From JAUYQR01 sp963822435 (GTDB lineage: Bacteria > Pseudomonadota > Alphaproteobacteria > Rhodobacterales > Rhodobacteraceae): a stretch of 64,000 nt of DNA. The stretch covers positions 744,001-808,000 of the forward strand of contig CAWGHN010000003.1 in NCBI GenBank assembly GCA_963822435.1, written 5' to 3'. The stretch's first letter is position 1. Every line of letters starts with the position of its first letter. The translations under genes and the position numbers were made by a program. Below are positions 43,504-52,427 of this stretch, one piece after another. The notes under the pieces were generated by a model. That model worked only from the letters and a program-made list of their open reading frames with translations. It did not search any database and was not told the origin of the DNA.

Positions 43504-44130
43504 TTAGCCTTCCGCTTCATCGGCGGCAAGAAAGCAGGCCACGCTTTCGGCCATCTTGTCTGCCGCGATGTCACGCCGGTAGAAATCGGCAAAGCCGCCG
43601 TCCGGAAGCATCAGATAGGTCATGGTGCTATGGTCGACGAGGTAAAATTCATCATCAGCGGGCTGTTTGGCGAAATAGGTCTTGTAGGCCTGCGACGCGG
43701 CCTTGACCTGATCAAGCGATCCGGTAAGCGCCACCAGCTTTGGGTGCAGGTTGCTGGCATAATCGGCCAAGGATTCGGGGGAGTCACGCTCGGGGTCGAT
43801 GGAAATGAAAACCGGTGTCACGTCGAAGCCGCGTTCTTCCAGAATATCCACCGCCTCGACATTGCGCGCCATATCGAGCGGGCAGACATCGGGGCAGAAC
43901 GTGTAGCCGAAATAGACCAGCGCCGGTTTTGCCAGAACCTCTTTTTCGGTGACGGTCTTGCCATCGGTGCCGACCAGCGTGAAAGGCCCGCCGATATCGC
44001 CACCCGCAACCTGGCTGGAACGGCATTGCGCGTAGACATCGCCGTTGCGGTTGGACAGGACGAGATAAGCCGATACCCCGAGAAATGCCGCAACCAATGC
44101 CGCTGCCAGCCCTGCATAAAACCGTGTCAT
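43504..44130 (-). CDS. senC: SCO-family copper protein SenC/PrrC
   Basis: A 208-residue membrane-anchored SCO protein. One N-terminal helix (MTRFYAGLAAALVAAFLGVS) is followed by a thioredoxin-like fold with copper ligands in FCPDVCPLD (C-x3-C near residue 83) and a histidine in LVDHSTMTYL (about 165). SCO proteins deliver copper to cytochrome oxidase, and in Rhodobacter SenC/PrrC links oxidase activity to RegB signalling. ATG 44130 is used; earlier in-frame codons overlap the divergent regB region. Confidence 0.95.
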   Translation of the reverse strand: MTRFYAGLAAALVAAFLGVSAYLVLSNRNGDVYAQCRSSQVAGGDIGGPFTLVGTDGKTVTEKEVLAKPALVYFGYTFCPDVCPLDMARNVEAVDILEERGFDVTPVFISIDPERDSPESLADYASNLHPKLVALTGSLDQVKAASQAYKTYFAKQPADDEFYLVDHSTMTYLMLPDGGFADFYRRDIAADKMAESVACFLAADEAEG

Positions 44131-44218
44131 CGCCGTCTCCGTCCTGATGCCCGGCGCATTGATCCCAAATCGCGGCGGGCTTAACAATAGCGAACGCTTC
44201 AAAGGATATGCCAGCGTC

Positions 44219-45607
44219 ATGGTCACCGCCAGTTTCGGCTTTCTTGCCGCGGGAACGCGCAGCAACTGGATCCGCCTGCGGACGCTGATCCTGTTGCGCT
44301 GGATGGCGATTGCCGGACAGGTGACGGCGATCACGGTGGCCGACCGGGTTTACGGGCTCGATCTGCCGCTGGGGCTTTGCTATCTGGCGGTGGGTGCGTC
44401 GATCATCGCGAACCTGTTTTCGATGTTCCTGTTTCCCGAAAACAAGCGCCTGACCGAGATCGAGGCGCTGATGACCTTGATGTTCGATCTGTCGCAACTG
44501 TCGTTTCTGGTGTTCATCACCGGCGGGCTGACCAACCCCTTCGCGCTGTTGGTGTTGGCGCCGGTGACCATTTCGGCAAGCGCGCTGGCGCTGCGCACGA
44601 CGGTTGTGCTGGGGGCGGTTGCGATCGGCCTTGTCACGCTCGCGGCGTTCTTTCACTGGCCGCTGCGGTTTGAAAGCGGCGGTGTGCTGGAGGTGCCGTG
44701 GCTGTTCGAGTTTGGCTTCTGGATGGCGATCGTGATCGGCATCCTGTTCCTCGGGCTGTATTCGCACCGGGTGGCGATGGAGATCCGGTCGATGTCGGAC
44801 GCGCTTCTGGCGACGCAGATGGCGCTGGCGCGGGAGCAGAAGCTCACCGACCTTGGCGGCGTGGTGGCGGCTGCGGCGCATGAGTTGGGCACGCCCTTGG
44901 CGACGATCAAGCTGGTGAGCGCCGAGTTGATGGACGAGCTGCGCGACAGGCCCGATCTTCTGGAGGACGCAAAGCTGATCCGCGATCAGGCCGACCGCTG
45001 CCGGGACATCCTGCGCGACATGGGGCGGGTCGGGAAGGACGACCTGCATCTGCGGCAGGCACCGCTTGGTGCAGCCTTGCGCGAGGCGGCCGAGCCGCAT
45101 ATGGCGCGCGGCAAGGCGGTTCTGTTCCAGGTGGGACCAAGCGATGGCAGCTCGGCACGCCAGCCAACCATCCTGCGGCGGCCCGAGATCATCCACGGCC
45201 TGCGCAACCTGATACAGAACGCGGTCGATTTTTCGCGCAGCACGGTGTGGGTCGAAGCGGAATGGACCGACCGCGCCGTGACCGTTCGGATCATCGACGA
45301 TGGCGAAGGCTTTCCGCCGAATGTGATCGGACGGATCGGCGACCCGTTCGTGCGCGCCCGCCGGTCGGACGCCCCGCCATCACGGCGGCCCGAGTACGAG
45401 GGGATGGGGCTGGGCCTGTTCATCGCCAAGACGCTGCTGGAACGATCGGGCGCGGAGCTGACCTTTGCCAACGCCACCGATCCGTTCCTGACACCCGAGG
45501 AACGACCTGAACGCTGCGGCGCGGTGGTCGAAGCGGTTTGGGTGATGACCGATCTTGCGGCGCCGGCAAACCTGTCGCATGGCGCCAACCAACGGATCGA
45601 GATGTAG
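44219..45607 (+). CDS. regB: Redox sensor histidine kinase RegB (PrrB/ActS)
   Basis: A 462-residue sensor kinase with six membrane helices (residues about 20-185), as in Rhodobacter RegB. The quinone-sensing segment GGLTNPFALLVLAPVTI follows helix 3. The H box is AAAAHELGTPLATIKL (phospho-H221), with the redox cysteine in DQADRCRDIL (C261) and C-terminal N, G1 and G2 boxes (LIQNAVDF, IIDDGEGFP, GLGLFIAKTLLER). ATG 44219 gives the family length; the longer start at 44147 is less likely. It is divergent from senC-regA-hvrA; a GCGGC RegA-type half-site lies at 44172-44176 in the shared region. Confidence 0.96.
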   Translation: MVTASFGFLAAGTRSNWIRLRTLILLRWMAIAGQVTAITVADRVYGLDLPLGLCYLAVGASIIANLFSMFLFPENKRLTEIEALMTLMFDLSQLSFLVFITGGLTNPFALLVLAPVTISASALALRTTVVLGAVAIGLVTLAAFFHWPLRFESGGVLEVPWLFEFGFWMAIVIGILFLGLYSHRVAMEIRSMSDALLATQMALAREQKLTDLGGVVAAAAHELGTPLATIKLVSAELMDELRDRPDLLEDAKLIRDQADRCRDILRDMGRVGKDDLHLRQAPLGAALREAAEPHMARGKAVLFQVGPSDGSSARQPTILRRPEIIHGLRNLIQNAVDFSRSTVWVEAEWTDRAVTVRIIDDGEGFPPNVIGRIGDPFVRARRSDAPPSRRPEYEGMGLGLFIAKTLLERSGAELTFANATDPFLTPEERPERCGAVVEAVWVMTDLAAPANLSHGANQRIEM

Positions 45608-45711
45608 CACCGGCCCTGTCCCATCTTCAGGTTGATCTACCTTAGGCTTAACCATCGGTTAACCCTTTCCACCCTAGGCTGAATCACGGGACAATTGGTG
45701 GGAGGCGCCGG

Positions 45712-47289
45712 ATGCCAGCCGACTGGACATTCGCATTTGGACTGGTGGTGACCGCGACGCTTGTGGCGTTGGGCTGCCTTGTTCTGCTGGCCGCGTTCCA
45801 GAACCGCCGCCCGCCCGCCCCGGCCAGCATATTTCGCCCCGACACCGCCGAAACCATCTTTATGTTTGACGGCGAAACCCTGGTCGACGCCACGCCCAGT
45901 GCTCGGGCCATGCTGGCGGCCAGTGTCGCGCGGGGCGGCAACTGGCTGCGTTTCCTGTCGCGGATGGGGCCGCTGTTTCCGGAGCTTGAAGCGCGTCTTC
46001 TGACCCTGCCGACAGATGGACAGTTCATCATGGCGTCGCGCGACGGCATCCGGCCACCGTTGGTTCTACGGGGTGAGCATCTGGGTGGGCTGACCCGATT
46101 GACGCTGGTCAACACCGACGCCGAACAGCGCCGCCCCGGCCGCGACAGCGCGTCAGAGGCCGCGCAGCAACAAGAGGTTTCGGCGCTGCGCAACGTGCTG
46201 GCGAACGCCCCCGTGCTGGTCTGGACGGAAAACGCGGCGGGCGAGGTGATCTGGGCAAACCACGCCTACCTGCTGCGCGCCGCCGATCTGCTGGAGCCGG
46301 GCAAGGACCTGTCATGGCCGTTGCCCCGGCTGTTCGATCTGGCGGGCTACAACCCGGCGGCAAAGGCCAACCGACAGAAACTGGACCTGAAGGATGGCGC
46401 GCAGTGGTTTGATCTGGTGGTCAGCCCGGCGGGCGACGATCGTATCGCCTATGCGCTGCCGTCGAACGCCGCGGTGCAGGCAGAAGGGTCGCTGCGCGAT
46501 TTCATGCAGACGCTGACCAAGACCTTTGCGCACCTGCCGATTGGCCTTGCGATCTTTGACCGCAACCGGGTGCTGCAACTGTTCAACCCGGCGTTGGTCG
46601 ATCTGACAACGCTGCCGCCGGATTTCCTGATTGCGCGGCCTACGCTGACCTCGGTTCTGGATGCGATGCGGGATCGGTCGATGATCCCGGAACCGAAGGA
46701 TTACCGCACCTGGCGCAAGCAGATGATCAAGGTCGAGGAGGATGCGTCATCGGGACTTTACGAGGAGACGTGGAGCCTTCCCGGTGGACAGACCTACCGG
46801 GTGATCGGGCGGCCGCACCCGAACGGTGCACTGGCCTTCATGTTCGAGGATATCTCGTCGGAAATGTCGCGCACCCGGCGTTACCGGGCGGACATGGAGC
46901 TTGGTCAGGCTGTGATCGACGCGGTGGACGAGGCGGTGGCGGTATTTTCGCAAGGCGGACAACTGGTGATGTCGAACCACGCCTATGCGCAACTGTGGAA
47001 CCACGACCCGGCGGTGCTTTTGTCGGAAGCCAGCATCGGCACACTGTCAGGGTGGTGGCGCGACCAATCGGCGCCCAGCCTGATCTGGGGCGATGCGATG
47101 GAATATGTGGTGACTGCCGGTGATCGTGCCGCCTGGGAAGGCGAGGTTCGGCTGCTGGACGGGCGGCTGGTCGGCTGCCGGTTCCGCCCGATCAACGGGG
47201 GCGCGACGCTGGTTACGTTCCGGGTTGTTTCGCATGGCCACATGCCGCTGATGTTGCAGACAAGCGAGCCGTCGCCGCTGTTCGCCTGA
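45712..47289 (+). CDS. Membrane PAS-domain protein, DivL-like without kinase domain
   Basis: A 525-residue protein with one N-terminal helix (about residues 8-28) and three or more PAS-like segments: around 45-130, 155-240, 265-375 (HLPIGLAIFDRNRVLQLFNPAL) and 390-500 (AVIDAVDEAVAVFSQGG). No DHp or ATPase domain follows, so it cannot be a histidine kinase itself. Similar sequences in this group resemble the sensory half of DivL. A GGGAGG site precedes ATG 45712. It lies just after regB and before tsaE. Confidence 0.82.
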   Translation: MPADWTFAFGLVVTATLVALGCLVLLAAFQNRRPPAPASIFRPDTAETIFMFDGETLVDATPSARAMLAASVARGGNWLRFLSRMGPLFPELEARLLTLPTDGQFIMASRDGIRPPLVLRGEHLGGLTRLTLVNTDAEQRRPGRDSASEAAQQQEVSALRNVLANAPVLVWTENAAGEVIWANHAYLLRAADLLEPGKDLSWPLPRLFDLAGYNPAAKANRQKLDLKDGAQWFDLVVSPAGDDRIAYALPSNAAVQAEGSLRDFMQTLTKTFAHLPIGLAIFDRNRVLQLFNPALVDLTTLPPDFLIARPTLTSVLDAMRDRSMIPEPKDYRTWRKQMIKVEEDASSGLYEETWSLPGGQTYRVIGRPHPNGALAFMFEDISSEMSRTRRYRADMELGQAVIDAVDEAVAVFSQGGQLVMSNHAYAQLWNHDPAVLLSEASIGTLSGWWRDQSAPSLIWGDAMEYVVTAGDRAAWEGEVRLLDGRLVGCRFRPINGGATLVTFRVVSHGHMPLMLQTSEPSPLFA

Positions 47290-47335
47290 CCGAAACGGGC
47301 TTGCGGTGACGCGGCCGGGCGGTAGACTCGGCGGT

Positions 47336-47842
47336 ATGTCCCTGATCCGCACCGAAGGTTCCGCGCTGACCCTGTTTCTCGCCACGGAAGAGGCCACCAC
47401 CCGGCTGGCTGAACGGCTTGCGGGGCTGCTGCGGCCGGGCGATACCGTGCTGCTGGAAGGTCCGATCGGGGCCGGCAAGACCCACTTTGCGCGCGCGTTC
47501 ATCCGTGCGCGGCTGGGGCAGAGCGAGGAGGTGCCCTCGCCCACCTTCACGCTGGTGCAGACTTATGGCCCGCCCGACGCCGCGATTTCAGGTGCAGGCC
47601 TTTCAGGGACCGAGATTTGGCACGCCGATCTTTACCGCCTGTCACACCCGGACGAGGTCTGGGAACTTGGCCTGGACGAGGCATTCGCGACGGCGATCTG
47701 TCTGGTCGAATGGCCCGACCGGCTGGGCAGCCACCTGCCACGCGATGCGCTGCGGCTGACCCTTTCGGCCGAAGGCGCGGGACGGCGCGCGGTGCTGACG
47801 GGCGGGCGGGCGGGCTTGCTGGCGGCGTTGGCCGATGCGTGA
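47336..47842 (+). CDS. tsaE: tRNA threonylcarbamoylation ATPase TsaE
   Basis: A 168-residue P-loop protein that supports the TsaBD complex in t6A37 synthesis. Walker A is LLEGPIGAGKTHFARAFI, followed by VPSPTFTLVQTY, IWHADLYRL and LVEWPDRLG. MSLIRTEG at ATG 47336 is the likely start, without a clear ribosome site. Overlaps amgK by 8 bases. Confidence 0.94.
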   Translation: MSLIRTEGSALTLFLATEEATTRLAERLAGLLRPGDTVLLEGPIGAGKTHFARAFIRARLGQSEEVPSPTFTLVQTYGPPDAAISGAGLSGTEIWHADLYRLSHPDEVWELGLDEAFATAICLVEWPDRLGSHLPRDALRLTLSAEGAGRRAVLTGGRAGLLAALADA

Positions 47843-48845
47843 GCCCGCGGCGCAGGAGTTTTTGCAATCTGCCGGCTGGGGTGATGCGGCGCGCATTCCG
47901 TTGGCAGGAGATGCGTCGGCGCGCAGTTACCAGCGGCTGACGCTGGCAGGGCAGACCGCGATCCTGATGGACAACGCACCGGGTGGCGCGGACGACCCTG
48001 CAAGTTTCGTGGCAATTGCACGGCATCTGCGGAGCCTTTCGCTGTCAGCGCCCGACGTGCTGGCCGCTGATTTGAGTATGGGTTTTCTACTGCTGGAAGA
48101 CCTTGGCGATGCGGTCTTTGCCCGTATTCTGCAAGCAAGCCCCGAGGTGGAGCTGCCGATTTATACCGCGGCGACGGATGTGCTTTTGCACCTGCAGGCG
48201 CATCCCGCACCATCAGGCTTGCCCAATCTGGGCGCTGCCGACTGGGCGGACGCGGCGATGCTGGCGCTGGAGTTCTACGCCTTTGCGATCACCGGCGCGC
48301 GGCCCGACGCTTCGGCGCTGCGCGGCGCGGTGGGCGAGGCGCTTATGCGTCTGGCCGATGGGCCGCGGGTCTTGATCTTGCGCGATTACCATGCCGAGAA
48401 TCTGATCTGGCTGCCCGAGCGGGAGGGGATCGCGCGGGTTGGGCTGCTGGACTTCCAGCTTGGTCAGATGGGGCAGCCGGCTTACGATCTGGTGTCGCTG
48501 TTGCAGGATGCGCGGCGGGACGTAAGACCAGAGACCGAAGCGGCGCTGATCCGCCACTTCGCGGCGGCAAGCGGGCAGGATGCACACAGCTTTTCCGCCG
48601 CCTACGCCGCGGTTGGCGCCCAGCGCGCGCTGCGCATCCTTGGCATCTTTGCGCGGTTGTGTCTGGTGGCCGGGAAGGCGGGGTATGTGCAGCTGATCCC
48701 ACGCGTCTGGGGCCAGTTGCAACGCAATCTGGCACATCCGACGCTGGCCGGGCTGCGCGCCGTCTGTGATGAGGTTCTACCGACACCCACTCCCGAAGCC
48801 CTGTTGCTGATCGAGGCCCAATGCACCCTTGCCCCTACCCGCTGA
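47835..48845 (+). CDS. amgK: Sugar kinase AmgK (N-acetylmuramate/N-acetylglucosamine kinase)
   Basis: A 336-residue APH-fold kinase. PASFVAIARHLRSLSLSAPDV and LLLEDLGDAVFA are N-lobe parts; the catalytic loop is ILRDYHAENLIWL and the metal-binding aspartate lies in LLDFQLGQMGQPAYDLVSLL. AmgK phosphorylates the anomeric carbon of MurNAc or GlcNAc, and MurU then makes the UDP-sugar, bypassing de novo MurNAc synthesis. The next gene is murU, overlapping by 25 bases, which makes the assignment strong. Confidence 0.92.
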   Translation: MREPAAQEFLQSAGWGDAARIPLAGDASARSYQRLTLAGQTAILMDNAPGGADDPASFVAIARHLRSLSLSAPDVLAADLSMGFLLLEDLGDAVFARILQASPEVELPIYTAATDVLLHLQAHPAPSGLPNLGAADWADAAMLALEFYAFAITGARPDASALRGAVGEALMRLADGPRVLILRDYHAENLIWLPEREGIARVGLLDFQLGQMGQPAYDLVSLLQDARRDVRPETEAALIRHFAAASGQDAHSFSAAYAAVGAQRALRILGIFARLCLVAGKAGYVQLIPRVWGQLQRNLAHPTLAGLRAVCDEVLPTPTPEALLLIEAQCTLAPTR

Positions 48846-49525
48846 TGATCTTTGCAGCCGGCTTTGGCACCCGTATGCGCGAGCTGACGGTAGATCGACC
48901 AAAGCCTTTGATCCCGGTTGCCGGGCGGCCGTTGATCGACCACGCGCTTGAGGTCGCACGACGGGCTGGGGTCGCCCGGCCTGTCGTCAACCTGCACTAC
49001 CGGGCCGCGCAGATGGCGGCACATCTGCGGGGTGCGGGTGTGGATTTTAGCCTCGAACAAGGCCAAATACTGGAAACTGGGGGTGGTTTGCGAGCGGCGT
49101 TGCCAATGTTGGGGCCAGGGCCGGTGATGGTTCTGAACAGCGACGCGATCTGGACCGGGCTCAACCCGCTGACGCAGCTGATGGCGGCCTGGGATGGCGC
49201 GCGGATGGACGCGCTGCTGCTGCTGCTGCCGGTGGAAGACGCGGCCGTGCACGGGTCGGTGTCGGATTTCCGTCTGGCGACAGATGGCCGGATCAGCCGG
49301 GCGCGGGGGGCGTTGGGGCACGTCTACCTTGGGGCCAGCATGTTGAACCCGGACCGTCTGGCGCATATCCCGGACGAGGTTTTTTCGCTGAACCGCCCGT
49401 GGGATGATATCATCGCCGATGGGCGCGCTTACGGTGTGGTGCATCAGGGCGGGTGGTGCGACGTTGGCACGCCCGAAGGGATCGGCGCTGCGGAAGCGCT
49501 GTTGAAGGCAGGGACCGATGGCTGA
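48821..49525 (+). CDS. murU: N-acetylmuramate-1-phosphate uridylyltransferase MurU
   Basis: A 234-residue nucleotidyltransferase. The signature is MIFAAGFGTRMRELTVDRPKP, with VARPVVNLHY, LETGGGLRAALPML and VMVLNSDAIW next. It joins UTP to MurNAc-1-phosphate in the recycling pathway opened by AmgK. The second methionine, at 48845 (MIFAAG), overlaps the amgK stop and is an alternative start. It overlaps addB by 8 bases. Confidence 0.93.
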   Translation: MHPCPYPLMIFAAGFGTRMRELTVDRPKPLIPVAGRPLIDHALEVARRAGVARPVVNLHYRAAQMAAHLRGAGVDFSLEQGQILETGGGLRAALPMLGPGPVMVLNSDAIWTGLNPLTQLMAAWDGARMDALLLLLPVEDAAVHGSVSDFRLATDGRISRARGALGHVYLGASMLNPDRLAHIPDEVFSLNRPWDDIIADGRAYGVVHQGGWCDVGTPEGIGAAEALLKAGTDG

Positions 49526-52427
49526 TGTTTTCAGGCTGTTTGGCCTGCCACCGGGGGTGGATTTCCCGGCAGAGCTGGTGGCAGGACTGCGATTGCGGAT
49601 GGCCGGAACACCGCCCGAGGCGATGGCGCGCGTAACGCTGGTGTTGAACACGCAACGGATGCGCCGCCGGGTGACCGAACTCCTGACCGAGGCGGGCTGC
49701 GGGTTTCTGCCGCGGCTTTTGCTGGTGACGGAGATCGGAGCGGGGCCGGAGGCGGCTGCCCTCCCAGCCGCGATTTCACCGCTGCAACGGCGGCTGGATC
49801 TTGCGGTTCTGCTGGACCGGTTGACACGCAGCGATGCGGCGCTGTTTCCGCAAGGCGCGCTGTTCGATCTGGCCGACAGTCTGGCGTCGTTGATTGACGA
49901 GATGCAGGGCGAAGCGGTGCCGCCAGCACGGGTCGCGGCGCTGAACGTGGCGGAACATTCGGCGCATTGGGCGCGGACGCAGGCGTTTCTGGCGATCGTG
50001 GCGGAAGCGCTGCAAGGCGACGCGCCGGATGCCGAGGCACGGCAACGGCTGGCGGTCGAGGCGTTGATCGCGCGCTGGCAGGCGTCACCGCCGGACGACC
50101 CCGTGATCGTGGCGGGGTCGACCGGATCGCGCGGAACGACGGCGCTTTTGATGCAGGCGGTGGCACGGGTGCCAAACGGGGCAGTGGTGCTGCCGGGGTT
50201 CGACTTTGACCTGCCCGCCGCAGTGTGGGCGGGCATGGGCGATGCGCTGACAGCGGAAGATCACCCGCAGTTCCGGTTTCGCCGCCTGCTTGACACGCTG
50301 GAGCTGGACCCCGCAGCCGTGGGGCGCTGGACAGGGGCGAGCCCGGCAGATGCAGACCGTAACCGTCTGATTTCACTTTCGCTTCGTCCAGCACCCGTGA
50401 CGGACCAATGGCTGACAGATGGGCCGGACCTGCCCGATCTGGTCGCACCTACGGCCAATGTCACGCTGATTGAAGCCCCATCGGAGCGGGCCGAGGCGAT
50501 GGCCATCGCCCTGGTCCTGCGCGAAGCGGCTGAAACGGGGACGCGGGCTGCGCTGATCTCGCCCGACCGCAACCTGACGCGACGGGTTGCAGCGGTGTTG
50601 GACCGCTGGGGCATCAGGCCGGACGATTCCGCCGGGCATCCGCTTGCGCTGTCGGCACCGGGGCGTTTGCTGCGCCATGTGGCGGACCTGTTCGGGCGCA
50701 AACTGACGTCTGAGGCGATGCTGACGCTTTTGAAGCACCCGCTGGCTTTTTCGGGCGCGGGGCGCGGGCGGCATCTGATGCTGACGCGTGAATGGGAGCT
50801 GAATATCCGTCGGAATGGCCCGGCTTTTCCGGACGCCAAGACGCTGACGCTGTGGGCGGCGGCGCGCAAGTCTGACCATGCCAACGCCTGGGCCGAGGTG
50901 GTTGCAGCGGCACTGGTCGGGCATGAAGCCGTCTCTGACATGGCACTTTCGGCCCATGTGGCGCGGTTGCGGAGTGTGGCCGAGGCACTGGCGCGCGGGT
51001 TCGATGCCAAGGGTTCGGGCGAGCTTTGGCAAAAGGAAGCCGGGATCGAAGCGCTTGCCGTGATGACCGAGCTTGAGGGTGTTACCGACCCCGGGTTGCT
51101 GCTGTCGCCGGCGCAGTTTGGGGCGCTTATGGCCAATGTCTTGCAGCGCGACGTGCGCGAGGCGGTGTTGGCCCACCCCGGTATCATGATCTGGGGCACG
51201 CTGGAGGCCCGCGTGCAAGGGGCGGAGTTGGTGATCCTTGGCGGGTTGAACGAAGGGGTCTGGCCCGCCCAACCGCCGCCCGACCCGTGGCTGAACCGGC
51301 AGATGCGCAAGGAGGCCGGGCTGTTGCTGCCCGAGCGCAGGATCGGGCTTTCGGCACATGATTACCAGCAAGCGATTGCGGCGCGGCGCGTGGTCATCAC
51401 CCGACCACTGCGCAATGCCGATGCCGAAACGGTGCCGTCACGGTGGCTGAATCGGCTGACCAACCTGATGGAAGGGTTGGAGGTGCGCAGCGGAAAGGCC
51501 GCGCTGGCGGAAATGCGGGCGAGGGGGGACGACTGGCTGGCGCTGGCGGCTGCGGTCGAGGCGCCGGTGGCCAAAGTGGACCCCGCCCCACGCCCATCGC
51601 CCCGCCCGCCGGTTGCAGCACGGCCAACGAAGCTGTCGTTGACGCGGATCGAGACGCTGATCCGCGACCCTTATGCGATCTATGCGGGCTACGTCCTGCG
51701 CTTGCGAAAGCTGAACCCGCTGCGGCCGGAGCCGGACCCGAGACTGCGGGGCGAGGTGCTGCACGAGGTGCTGGAGCATTTTGTGAAACGCTGCAAGACC
51801 GAGCCACCGACACGAGAGTTGCTGATCGAGATTGCCGACGCTGTGCTGGGGCAGAAGGTCGCGTGGCCTTCGGCGCGGGCGGTGTGGCGCGCAAGGCTGG
51901 CCAGAGCGGCGGATGCCTTCATCGCGTTTTCAACCGGCACCGGCGGCATTCCGGTCGAGGTTGAAACGCAAGGGTCGATCACGCTGGCAGAGTTTGATTT
52001 CACGCTGTTCGGCACGCCGGACCGGATCGACCTGATGCCGGACGGGACATTGCATCTGATCGACTACAAGACCGGCGCTCCGCCCAGCGAGGAACAGCAA
52101 AGGGTATTTGCCAAGCAGCTTCTGCTGGCTGCTGCGATGGCGGAAAACGGGGGCTTTGGCGCGCTGGGTCCGATGCCGGTAAGCAAGATCAGCTATGTCG
52201 GAGTGAAGGACGATCTGAAGATTGTCGAGACGGCTCTGGGGTCGGAGGAGGTGGCAGAGGTTTGGGCGGGACTGCACCGTCTGATCGGCGCCTATGCGCG
52301 GAAAGGCCAAGGCTACACCTCGCGTCGGGCCATGTTCGAGACTAATTTGGCCTCGGACTACGATCATCTGGCGCGGTTTGGCGAATGGGATCTTTCGAAT
52401 ACACCCAAACCGGAGGACGTGGGATGA
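49518..52427 (+). CDS. addB: Double-strand break repair protein AddB
   Basis: A 969-residue subunit of the AddAB helicase-nuclease, the alphaproteobacterial counterpart of RecBCD. The N-terminal two thirds are an inactive helicase-like region (RVTLVLNTQRMRRRVTELL, GLNEGVWPAQPPPDPWLNRQ). The C-terminal nuclease domain (about 715-940) has TKLSLTRIETLIRDPYAIYA and the metal motif TPDRIDLMPDG ... LIDYKTG near residue 847. It is coupled to addA (ATGA overlap). Confidence 0.95.
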   Translation: MADVFRLFGLPPGVDFPAELVAGLRLRMAGTPPEAMARVTLVLNTQRMRRRVTELLTEAGCGFLPRLLLVTEIGAGPEAAALPAAISPLQRRLDLAVLLDRLTRSDAALFPQGALFDLADSLASLIDEMQGEAVPPARVAALNVAEHSAHWARTQAFLAIVAEALQGDAPDAEARQRLAVEALIARWQASPPDDPVIVAGSTGSRGTTALLMQAVARVPNGAVVLPGFDFDLPAAVWAGMGDALTAEDHPQFRFRRLLDTLELDPAAVGRWTGASPADADRNRLISLSLRPAPVTDQWLTDGPDLPDLVAPTANVTLIEAPSERAEAMAIALVLREAAETGTRAALISPDRNLTRRVAAVLDRWGIRPDDSAGHPLALSAPGRLLRHVADLFGRKLTSEAMLTLLKHPLAFSGAGRGRHLMLTREWELNIRRNGPAFPDAKTLTLWAAARKSDHANAWAEVVAAALVGHEAVSDMALSAHVARLRSVAEALARGFDAKGSGELWQKEAGIEALAVMTELEGVTDPGLLLSPAQFGALMANVLQRDVREAVLAHPGIMIWGTLEARVQGAELVILGGLNEGVWPAQPPPDPWLNRQMRKEAGLLLPERRIGLSAHDYQQAIAARRVVITRPLRNADAETVPSRWLNRLTNLMEGLEVRSGKAALAEMRARGDDWLALAAAVEAPVAKVDPAPRPSPRPPVAARPTKLSLTRIETLIRDPYAIYAGYVLRLRKLNPLRPEPDPRLRGEVLHEVLEHFVKRCKTEPPTRELLIEIADAVLGQKVAWPSARAVWRARLARAADAFIAFSTGTGGIPVEVETQGSITLAEFDFTLFGTPDRIDLMPDGTLHLIDYKTGAPPSEEQQRVFAKQLLLAAAMAENGGFGALGPMPVSKISYVGVKDDLKIVETALGSEEVAEVWAGLHRLIGAYARKGQGYTSRRAMFETNLASDYDHLARFGEWDLSNTPKPEDVG

